Positions 1-10,284 of a stretch of DNA of 64,000 bases are shown one piece after another; within the stretch, counting starts at the first letter, position 1, and each line of letters starts with the position of its first letter. The DNA is from Bubalus kerabau (lineage: Eukaryota; Chordata; Mammalia; Artiodactyla; Bovidae): positions 22,829,501 to 22,893,500 of the forward strand of contig NC_073634.1 in the NCBI RefSeq assembly GCF_029407905.1, given 5' to 3'. The notes beneath the pieces were generated by a model. It had not been told where the DNA came from. It saw nothing but the letters and a program-made list of their open reading frames with translations, and ran no database searches. The position numbers and the translations under genes were made by a program.

Positions 1-380
1 TGGCAGAACCTCCTCCTGTGGTGGGTTAAGACACTGTCCCAGGGGTCTCTTCTGTAATATACTGCACTGAACTACAGGGAGAGGTGGCATATTTATCTTC
101 TCTGGAGGGGATGAGGGACAGACTAGCTAGTTGAAATCCTTAACTCTCTGGGAGGGCTGCTCTCTGATAGAGAGGAGTGGATTCTGGGGCAATGAGAAGG
201 AGTCCCCAGTATTTCTATCTGTAAATTATGAATGAGAAAACCAGGCTCTAAATCCTTCCTTCCTTCCTTTCTTCTTCTTTTTTTCTAATAGACTTGTAGG
301 CACACAGGCATGTATTTCAGTTACAAAGTTTCGGTGACCTTTGTAACTTAAAAAACTATTGGACTATGGGAGGTAGTAAA
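1..380. other. Unassigned non-coding stretch
   Basis: I recognise no gene or repeat family here apart from a pyrimidine-rich run (CCTT/CTT) near 256-290. The frames are short and broken. Confidence 0.5.
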
Positions 381-381
381 G

Positions 382-454
382 GGCCGCCGTCTACGGGGTC
401 GCACAGAGTTGGACACGACTGAAGTGACTTAGCAGCAGCAGCAGCAGCAGCAGC
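382..454 (+). mobile_element. BOV-A2 SINE, 5'-truncated, with (AGC)8 tail
   Basis: The stretch 'ggggtcgcacagagttgga' followed by 'gacttagcagcagc' is the 3' end of a BOV-A2 unit on the plus strand. The tail is eight perfect AGC units (431-454), the usual terminal microsatellite of this family. The upstream boundary is approximate because only the last part of the unit is present. Confidence 0.85.
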
Positions 455-1440
455 AAAGCTAGAATTAGAATAGAGCTGGCTCAACTAGTGTATAAACCAT
501 TCTGGCTGCCAGTTTCGTGTTTTGAAAATTAGAGATTTGGACAAGGAGAACTTTTGGAAATTTTAAGACTTGTTAATTCCAATATTTTATTTTGGGGGAA
601 AAAGTGGAAATTTCAAGCTGACTTTTTGAGTAAGACAATGATATAAATCTTTAAAAACATAAAGTGGAGAAGGGTGAGGGGGTGGGTCTTTAATTTCCTG
701 GATTTTCGTGGATTCAAAGAGTCGACTCTTGTCATAGCCACCTACTGGGTATAACCCATTATAGGTTTCTAAGCTGAATCCACATAGAATACTCTTCAGA
801 CGTGTGTGGTAGTTGTACAAAGCTGACCATTTATAACCTGCTGGGGCTTACTTATGTGTCTTAAACACTCATAAGACAAATAAATTGTCCTAGTGGTCTA
901 TATTTGGTGCCTTTTTTTTTTTTTTTTTTTTGCATCCCAGTGTACAGAGCTGGACTGAGCTGGCTGCTTGTTCTTGATGCAAATAAATATAATGGCCCAA
1001 TTGTTTCCTCATGCCAGGGGGTGGACTATGAGCACACCCAGAGCCCTGTGGGAGCCCACAGAAGGGAGGTGGCTATTTGGACATTTAGTCTGTAATGGAG
1101 ACAAGTTAACGATCCTGCCTGGGGCATTCCAGAGCTTACTTAAGGATAAAATTGGACCCAAATTCTCCACCAGGGCTTGTAAGTTCTGTGCAATGCAGGA
1201 TGGGGTGAGAGTGTAGTTAAGCACGTATCCTAAAGGCATTTTAGCCTGTGAGGAAATGGCAAATCCCCTCTGTGATTTGAAAATCCCCTCTATTTTAGTA
1301 TGTGGCAAGACATTGCCTTGAAAACACTGACTGCGCTGTGAGGCAGAGGGGATCAGGCAAAGGCATTAGTGACTTGGTGCACTTTTTGGCAAATTATGAA
1401 GCAAGGCAGGGCCTTCAGATACAAGAGGGACTAGGTCAGG
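455..1440. other. Unassigned non-coding stretch with a T21 run
   Basis: No repeat or gene is recognised. A homopolymer T tract lies at about 911-932. The longest frame (minus, 1009-1308) shows no family resemblance and no plausible splice or promoter context. Confidence 0.45.
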
Positions 1441-1559
1441 AATGAGGGAGATCCATGGAAAGAACAGGTAAAAAAGAGGTGAGGGAAGAATGTACACCGC
1501 CAGGAGTGAAGTCTGTTGTAAACGGTGTATGAATATGGGCTTACCTGTAGTAACAGATG

Positions 1560-1750
1560 CAAGCATAAAGTTAATAATTGGGAAAACTGGGGAGGCAGGT
1601 ATATGAGAACTCTATACTTTTTCCCAAATTTCTGTAAACCTAAAACATCTTCCTCAATAGAGTCTAACACTTAAAGAGACAGAGGAAGAGAGAGAGAAGG
1701 GAAAAAGAAGAAGAAGAGGAAGAAGAAAGAAGAAGGAAAGAGAAGAAGGC
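1560..1750 (+). mobile_element. Old LINE 3' end followed by a purine-rich (GAA)n tail
   Basis: The words 'ggcaggtatatgagaactc' and 'ttctgtaaacctaaaac' resemble the 3' UTR end of old mammalian L1 families in the plus direction. They are followed by a GA/GAA-rich run (1678-1747) that could be an expanded tail. The family is uncertain; part of 1440-1560 may belong to the same relic. Confidence 0.45.
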
Positions 1751-2034
1751 TGTGGGAAAGCAGAGAGCCCTTGTCTAGAGTTGACGTGTTAAGTCTAATT
1801 GAGTGGAAAGCAGAGAAATTTCTCAATGCATTGGAGAAAGTAGAACATACCCTTGGCAGGAGAGAAAATGCAACGTTAGTTAGAATTTCCACAGGATCAA
1901 GGGAGCTGGGCTGCAACAAGATCAGTGCACTCAGAGAGGAGAACTTGCATCTGGCATCAAAAAGGACCATCATTCTGTGAAACTGAGTGGGAGCTAGACC
2001 TCAGGAGAAGCACTTGAATGGTCCGATTAGCAAG

Positions 2035-2046
2035 AGTAATGACACT
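2035..2046 (+). repeat. Left target-site duplication of BovB copy A
   Basis: AGTAATGACACT, identical to 3842-3853. The two copies bracket the BovB body, which marks a target-primed insertion. Confidence 0.9.
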
Positions 2047-3841
2047 CAGTTCAGTTCAGTCGCTCAGTCATGTCCGACTCTTTGTGACCCCATGAATCCC
2101 AGCACGCCAGGCCTCCCTGTCCATCACCAACTCCCGGAGCTCACCAGGACTCACGTCCATCGAGTCAGTGATGCCATCCAGCCATCTCATCCTCTGTCAT
2201 CCCCTTCTCCTCCTGCCCCCAATCCCTCCCAGCATCAGAGTCTTTTCCAATGAGTCAACTCTTCACATGAGGTGGCCAAAGTACTGGAGTTTCAGCTTTA
2301 GCATCATTCCTTCCAAAGAAATCCCAGGGCTGAAATCCTTCAGAATGGACTGGTTGGATCTCCTTGCAGTCCAAGGGACTCTCAAGAGTCTTCTCCAACA
2401 CCACAGTTCAAAAGCATCAATTCTTTGGCACTCAGCCTTCTTCATAGTCCAACTCTCACATCTATACATGACCACAGGAGAAACCATAGCCTTGACTAGA
2501 TGAACCTTTGTTGGCAAAGTAATGTCTCTGCTTTTGAATATGCTATCTAAGTTGGTCATAACTTTCCTTCCAAGGAGTAAGGGTCTTTTAATTTCATGGC
2601 TGCAGTCACCATCTGCAGTGATTTTGGAGCCCAAAATATAAAGTCTGACACTGTTTCCACTGTTTTCCCATTGATTTGCCATGAAGTGATGGGACCGGAT
2701 GCCATGATCTTCGTTTTCTGAATGTTGAGCTTTAAGCCAACTTTTTCACTCTCCACTTTCACTTTCATCAAGAGGCTTTTGAGTTCCTCTTCACTTTCTG
2801 CCATAAGGGTGGTGTCATCTGCATATCTGAGGTTATTGATATTTCTCCTGGCAATCTTGATTCCAGCTTGTGCTTCTTCCAGCCCAGCGTTTCTCATGAT
2901 GTACTCTGCATAGAAGTTAAATAAACAGGGTGACAATATACAGCCTTGATGTACTTCTTTTCCTATTTGGAACCAGTCTGTTGTTCCATGTCCAGTTCTA
3001 ACTGTTGCTTCCTGACCTGCATATAGGTTTCTCAAGAGGCAGGTCAGGTGGGCTGGTATTCCCATCTCTTTCAGAGTTTTCCACAGTTTATTGTGATCCA
3101 CACAGTCAAAGATTTTGGCATAGTCAATAAAGCAGAAATAGATGTTTTTCTGGAACTCTCTTGCTTTTTCCATGATCCAGTGGATGTTAGCAATTTGATC
3201 TCTGGTTCCTCTGCCTTTTCTAAAACCAGCTTGAACATCAGGAAGTTCACGGTTCACATATTGCTGAAGCCTGGCTTGGAGAATTTTGAGCACTACTTTA
3301 CTAGCGTGTGAGATGAGTGCAATTGTGCGGTAGTTTGAGCATTCTTTGGCATTGCCTTTCTTTGGGATTGGAATGAAAACGGACCTTTTCCAGTCCTGTG
3401 GCCACTGCTGAGTTTTCCAAATTTGCTGGCATGTTGACTGCAGCACTTTCACAGCATCATCTTTCAGGATTTGGAATAGCTCAACTGGAATTCCATCACC
3501 TCCACTAGCTTTGTTCGTAGTGATGCTTTCTAAGGCCCACTTGACTTCACATTCCAGGATGTCTGGCTCTAGGTCAGTGATCACACCATCGTGATTATCT
3601 GAGTCGTGAAGATCTTTTCTGTGCAGTTCTTCTGTGTATTCTTGCCATCTCTTCTTGATATCTTCTGCTTCTGTTAGCTCCATACCATTTCTGTCCTTTA
3701 TCAAGCCCATCTTTACATGAAATGTTCCCTTGGTATCTCTAATTTTCTTGAAGAGATCTCTAGTCTTTCCCATTCTGTTGTTTTCCTCTATTTCTTTGCA
3801 TTGATCGCTGAAGAAGGCTTTCTTATCTCTTCTTGCTATTC
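2047..3841 (-). mobile_element. BovB (RTE) LINE copy A, 5'-truncated, minus strand
   Basis: The left edge carries the BovB 3' terminus in antisense ('cagttcagttcagtcgctc'). The body runs through the C-terminal domain and most of the reverse transcriptase region towards the 5' side and stops near 3841, so the 5' end is missing (about 1.8 kb of a roughly 3-kb element). It is flanked by a perfect 12-bp target duplication (2035-2046 and 3842-3853). It lies beside an older MIR relic. It contains one long partial RT frame and a second C-terminal frame (2263-2682), separated by a frameshift near 2640. Confidence 0.95.
2556..3773 (-). pseudogene. BovB ORF fragment: reverse transcriptase domain (405 codons)
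   Basis: This is the longest open frame in the window, a non-host LINE frame. RT motif A is seen as FIDY near residues 215-218, motif B as QGCILSP at 276-282, and the catalytic YADD box at 317-320. The endonuclease domain that precedes RT in RTE elements is lost by 5' truncation. The listed Met is internal to the element and is not a native start. The C-terminus is frame-shifted: after about residue 380 the frame leaves the BovB consensus ('FWAPKSLQMV'), and the correct continuation is in another frame (2263-2682). No promoter or host context suggests expression as a protein. Confidence 0.9.
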
Positions 3842-3843
3842 AG

Positions 3844-3856
3844 TAATGACACTAGT
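3844..3856 (+). repeat. Left target-site duplication of the Bov-tA SINE at 3857
   Basis: TAATGACACTAGT, identical to 4075-4087. It overlaps the right duplication of BovB copy A (3842-3853), so both elements used the same short target. Confidence 0.9.
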
Positions 3857-4074
3857 GTGTGCTAAGTTGCTTCAGTCGTGTCTGACTCTTTGTAACTCTA
3901 TGGACCATAGCCAACCAGGCTCCTCTGTCCATGGGATTCTTCAGGCAAGAATGTTGAAGTCGGTTGCCATGCCCTCCTCTAGGGCTCTTTTCGACCCAGA
4001 GCTCGAACCACAAGTCCTTTACATCTTACTGTTTGGCAGGTGGGTTCTTTACCACTAGCGCCACCTGGGAAGCC
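3857..4074 (-). mobile_element. Bov-tA SINE, minus strand
   Basis: The antisense Bov-tA runs from 'gtgtgctaagttgcttcag' to the tRNA-like head 'cgccacctgggaagcc'. It is flanked by a perfect 13-bp duplication (3844-3856, 4075-4087). It abuts BovB copy A within the duplicated target. Confidence 0.95.
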
Positions 4075-4087
4075 TAATGACACTAGT

Positions 4088-4500
4088 AACTGTCCCTTAT
4101 TAAGCACTTTACTCTTGGGCTTTCTTGGTGGCTCAGATGTTAAAGAATCCCCCTGCAATGTGGGAGACCTGGGTTCGATCCCTGGGTTGGGAAGATCCCC
4201 TGGAGGAGGACATGGCAACCCACTCTAGTATTGTTGCCTGGAGAATCCCATGGACAGAGGAGCCGGGCAGGCTGCAGTCCGTGGGGTCGCAAAGAGTTGG
4301 ACACAACTGAGCGACTAAGCACAGCACACTGTTGTGTTAAGTAATCCTTCCCTTGAAAACCCACCACAGTGGGCAGTGTTTTTTTTTTTTTTTTAATCTC
4401 CACTTCTTGAATGAAGAAGTTAAGTAACTTACCGAGGGTCACACAGCTCGCAAGCGTCAGGGCCAGGGTTTGGAATGAAATTAACTAATGTTACAGGCTG
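4088..4500 (-). repeat. MIR relic, split by a Bov-tA SINE
   Basis: 'ttaagcacttta' on the left and 'gaagttaagtaacttac', 'gggtcacacagctcgcaag' on the right are MIR words in the antisense direction. A Bov-tA at 4116-4322 splits it and a T16 run lies at 4379-4394. The exact ends are approximate. Confidence 0.7.
4116..4322 (+). mobile_element. Bov-tA SINE, plus strand
   Basis: It begins 'gggctttcttggtggctca', has box-B-like 'ggttcgatccctgggttgg', and ends at the conserved 'ggacacaactgagcgacta'. It is inserted in the MIR relic. I see no clear target duplication. Confidence 0.95.
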
Positions 4501-5834
4501 AGTCCTAACTGTTGTGCTTTATTCCTTGAGAGTGGCTCTCAGAATAGTTTTTTGCTTCAGAAGCATCTTAGTCAAGCTCTTAGTCAAGGTGCCTATCATG
4601 AAATTGTGCTTTTAATATTTTGCCTCTCTTATTTCTGTGGTAGAAATAAGTTAGAGAGGCAAAATACCTCTCTAATAATTGCCACATACCTCCTTATGCT
4701 ACAAAAAAACTTCAGTTGTCTGGTGACCTCTGTTTGCTTGTGCTGGAAAGACAGGATGAACCATGCTGTCAAAGAAAGAGGCAAAAACAGTGGCTTTTTT
4801 TTTTCCATAGTGAAAAATCAATCCCTGTTTGTTGTAATCAATTTTGAATGATAAGCATAAAGAATAGGCCCATGGTTATTATTCCTAATTTTGAAAGGGG
4901 AAAAGGATTCCTTCTGACAGCTGTGTGTGGTTATTAAGCACGTGCAGTAGATTTACTGAGCCATGACATGTGCCCAGCGTTGGACCTGGTGCGGAGGAAG
5001 GAAAAATATACCAGGCCCAGTCCCTGTTCTAAAGGAGATCATGATCATGACCAATGTGTGGAAACAAAGAACTCCACTTTGCGTGATAAACTTGCAACTC
5101 TGTTTAATACCCACATCCCATGCAGTTCACACCACTTCTGACCGCTGAGAACTCACAGGCTGGAGGCACCACGTCTTCTAGAATACATTGTAGCACCGGA
5201 TCACAGCTGCTGAGTCTTCATTCTGAGTCAATATCCTGGTGATTTACATGCTGAACGAAAATGGCCCAGATGAGGAAGTCAAAGCTGCGTGCAAAACCAA
5301 ACCCACACATACTCCTGGTATCACGCTCAGCTCACACCCCATTCTTGGCTGCCTCCCGTCTTGGAGAGACATAGAGGAGGAGGAGACTCAGACCCTGACG
5401 GATTCAACTTCAAGTCACTCTAGATGCAGAGGGTTTGTTCTGTGCCAGATGTGATGATGACAGGCTGGGTCCCTGGGGAGCCAATAGGATTTGGCTCACC
5501 CAGCCATGGAGTTCCCAGATGAGTCAGTCCTAGCTTATCCACCATGCCTTCTATTGAGGCCCAAATGGATTACCATAAACCCATGGTGACTCCAGGAGTG
5601 GTGTTCTCAGAGACTTGATGTAAATGCACCCTTTCCCTCAGAGTTCACAGGGACCAGTACTGAACAGGTCAGCCACATGTAATCCAGACTAACGTGTCTA
5701 GCTGCCAGCCACAGAGCTGTGCTGGCAAGAAGACCCGTAGGTACACACTGGACATACATACATTATCAGAGACTTGGGTGGTTGCTCACTCCTCTAAACC
5801 CGTAATTTGGAAGTATACTGCTCATGTTGAATAA
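4500..5834. other. Unassigned stretch, no gene seen
   Basis: Apart from the hairpin at 4616-4666 I recognise no repeat family. Short plus frames near 4552, 4963 and 5239 have no family resemblance. This is one of the less repetitive parts of the first 10 kb. Confidence 0.45.
4616..4666. other. Imperfect inverted repeat (hairpin)
   Basis: The arms TATTTTGCCTCTC (4616-4628) and GAGAGGCAAAATA (4654-4666) are perfect complements. An inner stem pairs TTATTTCT (4629-4636) with AGAAATAA (4642-4649) around a 5-nt loop, with a 4-nt GTTA bulge on the right arm. It could be a local inverted duplication, a small palindromic DNA element or a chance fold. Nothing shows that it is transcribed. Confidence 0.6.
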
Positions 5835-6275
5835 TTCATTTAGCAAATATTATTTTTTTATTTTTATTTTTTAAATTTTAATTGGAGGCTAATTACTTTA
5901 CAATATTGTAATGGTTTTTGCCATACATTGACATGAATCAGCTATGGGTGTACATGTGTTCCCCATCCTGAACCCCTCTCCAACCTCCCTCCCCACCCCA
6001 TCCCTCAGGGTCATCCCAGTGCACCAGCCCTGAGCACCCTGTCTCATGCATCGAACCTGGACTGGCGATCTGTTTCACATATGATAATATACATGTTTCA
6101 ATGCTATTCTCTCAGATCATCCCACCCTTGCCTTCTCCCACAGTGTCCAAAAGTCTGTTCTTTACATCTGTGTCTCTTTCATTTAGCAAATATTATAAAC
6201 TGTTTTGTATCATACACAGTTTTAGGTGCTGGAGATATAGCAGTGAACAAAATGTTAGCCATTGTACATGTCAAT
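5800..6275 (+). repeat. L2-like relic carrying the L1 insertion
   Basis: On the right side 'tttaggtgctggagatatag' followed by 'agtgaacaaaatg' is typical L2 3' sequence. The left part before 5853 ends within the duplicated 'catttagcaaatatt'. The match is from memory and is short. Confidence 0.5.
5835..6196 (-). mobile_element. Short L1 3'-end insertion with 19-bp target duplication
   Basis: The insert (about 5854-6177) starts with a T/A-rich run (the antisense tail) and continues with 'ttggaggctaattacttta' and 'ccccatcctgaacccctct', a bovine L1 3' UTR in antisense. The flanks carry a perfect 19-bp duplication, TTCATTTAGCAAATATTAT, at 5835-5853 and 6178-6196. The host sequence is an L2-like relic. 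Only about 320 bp of the L1 was inserted. Confidence 0.92.
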
Positions 6276-6562
6276 TTTATCTCAGTGAAGTGTTTTTTTT
6301 TTTTTTTTTAATGTAGCCATTGTGGATCTTACATTCGAGTGTGTGTGTGTATGCGTCTGTGTGTGTCTATGTGTGTGGGTGTGTATGAGAGACAGAATCA
6401 TTCAATCAGTTAAATGTCTAGCATTTTAGATGATAAGGGTGATATAGAAAAATTTTAAATGGGCAAGAGGGGAAGAGGATGGTCTCGGTAGCTGTGAGGG
6501 AGCAGTTTTCAATAGAGAGACATCTAATGGAAGTGATTAAGTCATGTGATCATTTGTGGAAG
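6276..6562. other. T-run and GT-rich low-complexity stretch, otherwise unassigned
   Basis: There is a T18 run at about 6292-6309 and an imperfect GT-rich microsatellite at about 6340-6385. No gene is seen. Confidence 0.6.
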
Positions 6563-6571
6563 AGCATTCTA

Positions 6572-6782
6572 GGGACTTCCCAGGTGGTAAAAACCCACCT
6601 GCCACTTCATGAGACATTAGAGAGCAGGTTTGATCCCTGGGTTGGGAAGATCCCCTGGAGTAGGGCATGGCAACCCACTCCAGTGTTCTTGCCTGGAGAC
6701 TCCCATGGACAGAGGAGCCTGGCAGGCTACAGTCCATGGGGTTGTAAAGAGTCGGACACGACTGAAGCAACTTGGCAGACGC
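6572..6782 (+). mobile_element. Bov-tA SINE, plus strand
   Basis: It runs from 'gggacttcccaggtggtaa' through 'ggtttgatccctgggttgg' to 'cggacacgactgaagcaac'. A near-duplication 'gcattctagg'/'gcattccagg' brackets it, consistent with target-primed insertion. Confidence 0.93.
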
Positions 6783-6799
6783 ATGGCACACATGCATTC

Positions 6800-8340
6800 C
6801 AGGCTGAGTAAAGAGCAGAGGCTCTGAGGAGGGGCTTGGATAGTATATTCAAGGACCCCAGGGGAGAGTGAGGGAAGGGCAAAGGAGGGAGATGAGGTTA
6901 GAGAGGTCAGACTGGCTTTGGCTTTTCCTGTGAGAGAAAAAGGGAGCAACTTTAAGATTTGGGTGGGTGAATTACATGATCTGACTTTCATTTTAGAAAA
7001 ATAAAGCTGGATGCTCTGTTGAGAAAAGACTGGGGAAGGGGTCCAGGGTAGAAGTAAGGAGATAAATTAGAAGCTACGGTAACATTCTGAATGACAGACA
7101 ATGAATACTTGAACCACAGTGGTAGCAGCGGAGGTGGTGACAAATAGATTGATCTGGATACATTTTGTAGGTTGTGTCAATAGGATTTCACAAGAGATCA
7201 GATAGAAGATGTTAGAGAAAGAGAGGAGTCAAGCGTCTGAGCAGCAGGAAGGGTGAACTTGATGTTAACTGAATATGTGAAAGAAAGGGGAGGAGCAGAC
7301 TTGGGGGCAGATATCAGAAGCTCAGTTCAGCACATGTAAGTTCGAGATGTTTATGAGACATCCTAATGGAGTTCAGAGGACAGGTCTGGGCTAGAGATAA
7401 ATTATGCTTTGCCAAAGAGAGGGGGTATTTACAGCTACAAGCCTGGATGAGATCACCAACGTGGTGAGTGTAAACAGAGGCAGCCAGCACAGCTTCTAGG
7501 GCTCTGCCTTCATTCCAACCAGTGCAGGCACACGAGGGGCATGGGCTGCCCTACAGTTGTGTAGATGTCCCACGGGAGTAAGACTGTCTTCAGCTTTTAC
7601 CCTCTGCTTGAATGAATGGTTATTTCAGCACGGGTTGTCAGGACTGGCTGGGATATTAGAGATCATTTCAGGTAGAATCACCTTATTTTGGAGATAGAGA
7701 AGCTGAGCCATAAAGAAGTAAATTGCTCTCTGTACTAAAGCTCACTGTAGAAGGTGTGTGTGTGTGTGTGTGTGTGTGTATACTGTGGTAGGCATGGAGG
7801 TGCTCCCCAGGTGTTGGGTGTCTTCTCCCACTTGCTAAGCAGGTAAGTGACCCTGCCTTTTTTCAGTTGTGGACTCCTCCAGAGTCATTGGATCTGAGAA
7901 GTGGAGGTTAGGCTCTGGAGCTGAGATGGGGTCAAACTTTAAAGTTTGCTTTTATCCCTTCTCCTCCTTTTGAGATGCAAGTGCTCTTAGATTCTGTAAC
8001 AGGTTCTCTTTGAGAGATGATTAGATCTTGCATCTTAAATACTTGGGTGGATCTTGTATTTTCTGTGCTAATTCTTCCAGGAATAATTGCACTTGAAGTC
8101 TTTAACCTTCCACGGTGCAGTGGAAGACTTTGCAGTGCTGGGGTTGCAGCTGAAGGGGTGACTGATAGAGTTGTATAAAGCACTCAGTTCATGGTCTTTC
8201 CCTTATACTTCCCCGAGATATGGAAAGCATACAAGAGTGACATGAGATGGGCTGCTTTAGCCTACATTATGAACCACACTACAGAGATTCTGGGCACCCA
8301 GGGCTGGAAGCTAGGAGCTTAAATCAGGAAATAAAACAAC
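6800..8340. other. Mostly unassigned; MIR-like scrap and a (GT)13 microsatellite
   Basis: Near 7680-7730 'gagaagctgagccataaag' resembles an antisense MIR. A perfect (GT)13 lies at 7754-7779. The rest shows no recognised gene; the minus frame at 7932-8183 has no family resemblance. Confidence 0.5.
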
Positions 8341-8359
8341 AATAACAGAGTTTGTGGTT

Positions 8360-8520
8360 AAGACTATGTATTGTTTACATGCATTAACTCAATTATTTAA
8401 AACATTCCGTAAAGGGAGATGTCATTTTCTTTATTTTACAAATGGGGAAATTCAGGTTCAGAGATAGTCAGAAGACAACTAGAGAGGAGAAGAAGCAAGT
8501 TTTGAACTCTGGCCTCAAAG
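8360..8520 (-). repeat. MIR relic, minus strand
   Basis: 'gcattaactcaatt', 'tttacaaatggggaaattc' and the following 'aggttcagagatagtcagaa' are antisense MIR words in the expected order. Confidence 0.6.
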
Positions 8521-8594
8521 ACTATACAAAGCCACACTGAGTAGTAGCTGTAAAAGGATTAAATCTATTACATATCACGAAAGCATAAGCTTTG

Positions 8595-9090
8595 AAACAA
8601 AACAGTTGGTTTTAAATCCTGGCTCTGCCATTTACTGGGTGTGAGATCTTGGGTAAGTCATGTAGCTTATCCTGGGTTTCCTCTGAAGGGTTGCTAGGAA
8701 GATTTAATGAGATAATGTATGATTAAGACATAGCATGGTGCCTGTTTACCTCAGCTCGTAAAGAATTTGCCTGCATTGTAGGAGACTCTGGTTCAATTCC
8801 TGCGTCAGAAAGTTCCCCTGGAAAAGGGATAGGTTACACACTCCAGTATTCTTGGGCTTCCCTGGTGGCTCAGACAATAAAGAGTCTGCCTGCAACGCAA
8901 GAGTCTTGGGTTCGATCCGTGGGTTGGGAAGATCTCCTGGAGGAGGGCATGGCAACCCACTCTAGTATTCTAGCCTGGAGAATCCCCATAGACAGAGGAG
9001 CCTGCTGGGCTATCCTCCATGGGCTCTCAAAGAGTCAGTCAGACTGAGTGACTAGGCACATAGCTCATGGTGCCTGGTGCTTTATACATG
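8595..9090 (+). repeat. MIR relic, plus strand, interrupted by a Bov-tA
   Basis: 'ggctctgccatttactggg', 'cttgggtaagtcatg' and 'tttaatgagataatgtatg' are sense MIR words; the 3' end 'ggtgcctggtgc' resumes at 9070 after the SINE. Confidence 0.75.
8745..9065 (+). mobile_element. Bov-tA SINE with a duplicated tRNA unit
   Basis: Two tRNA-like units lie in tandem: a partial one (to about 8853) and a complete one starting 'gggcttccctggtggctca' at 8856. The whole is bracketed by an 11-bp duplication CATGGTGCCTG at 8734-8744 and 9066-9076. It sits within a MIR. Confidence 0.9.
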
Positions 9091-9397
9091 ATGAATTAGT
9101 GGTAGAAATAGCCAAAATTCTAGCTGCCAAGAGGCTGGGCTGCAGCTTGATCATCCCCTGGGATGATACTGGTTATTTAGTGTGAGCATCTGCATGAACT
9201 GGTTGATGCTTATGGTCTGGAGGGTTCAGGAAAGATTTGAGTCTTAACTAGGGCCTTCAAAGATGGGTAGAATTATTTTTTCACTGAGAATCAAAAACTT
9301 ACCAGAAAATTTCATCATTCATTTTTCTATCAATTCATTTTGAAAAGTGTTTATTAGGTGAGAAAATGTATTAGGCATTTCTTTTTTTGAACTGGTT
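9091..9397. other. Unassigned stretch
   Basis: No gene is seen. 'tttctatcaattcattt...gtgtttattagg' near 9330-9360 is vaguely L2-like but too short to assign. Confidence 0.4.
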
Positions 9398-9410
9398 AGC
9401 TATACATTTT

Positions 9411-9627
9411 GGGGGCTTCCCAGGTGGAATAGTCATAAAGAATCTGCCTGCCAATGCAGGAGATGCAAGAGACATAGGTTTGATCCCTGGGTGGGGAAGA
9501 GTCTTTGGAGCAGGAAATGGCAACCCACTCCAGATTTTTTGCCTGGGAAATCCCATGGACAGAGGAGTCTGGGGGGCTACAGTCCATGGGGTTGCAAAGA
9601 GTCAGACACGACTGAGCATGCACGCAC
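9411..9627 (+). mobile_element. Bov-tA SINE, plus strand
   Basis: It runs from 'gggggcttcccaggtggaa' to 'cagacacgactgagcatgc'. It is flanked by AGCTATACATTT (9398-9409) and AGCTATACAATTT (9628-9640), a target duplication with one indel. Confidence 0.93.
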
Positions 9628-9640
9628 AGCTATACAATTT

Positions 9641-10280
9641 GAAGAATCTTTAAATAGAAAATATTTGGGTCACATTTTAAACAGAAACCCTGAAAGTATA
9701 ATCCATTAATTTAGTTCTTTCACTGCCTGACAGTTTCAGGAAAAGAGAAAAACTTTTCTTGATTTATTGTTTTATATATTTTAGTCAGGACTAAAAATGG
9801 GCTCTTGATATTTTTACTGGTCTCTTTAGAATATCTTGTGCAGAAGATTTTCATGAGGAATTCATCTCCTCAATTTTATCAATCAGTTGTAAAACAAAAA
9901 CTATTTAAATAGTGAAAGGGTTCCTGAACCCAGTAAACCTGTCAGGCTGTTAGGGCTCTGATAATGACGCTGGAGTTAAATATATCAAAACTGTTGCAAC
10001 ACAAAGCAAATTTTCTCCTTAGGGAGCTCACAGCTGGCTTATTTCGAATTTACTGAGGTTTCAGACATTCTGCTGAAGTCAATTTAAATCGCCCTGACTC
10101 ACTCTCCAAAGTGTACATGTGTGTCTTTGTGGTTGTTGTCAGTGTTAGGATTCCTAGCTCCTTCCTTTGCCAGCATCAGGGGACCCCTCATCTCTGTGTT
10201 TTTGAGGTAACCACAAGAGTTGAGCTCACATTTGTAATGGTAATGGACTGAGCAATCAAGAAGTTGGAATTATCAGGATG
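9641..10280. other. Unassigned stretch, no gene seen
   Basis: Rather AT-rich, with only short frames and no recognised repeat family. Confidence 0.4.
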
Positions 10281-10284
10281 GATA

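Noticed and set aside
431..454. (AGC)8 as a polyglutamine-type coding repeat
   Set aside because: It is the terminal microsatellite of a BOV-A2 SINE.
911..932. T runs as transcription terminators
   Set aside because: In mammalian DNA such runs are mostly retroelement tails or low-complexity tracts; no RNA polymerase III gene precedes them.
4116..4322. tRNA gene suggested by box-A and box-B-like words
   Set aside because: These belong to the tRNA-derived head of Bov-tA SINEs, repeated many times in the window; no full cloverleaf is expected.
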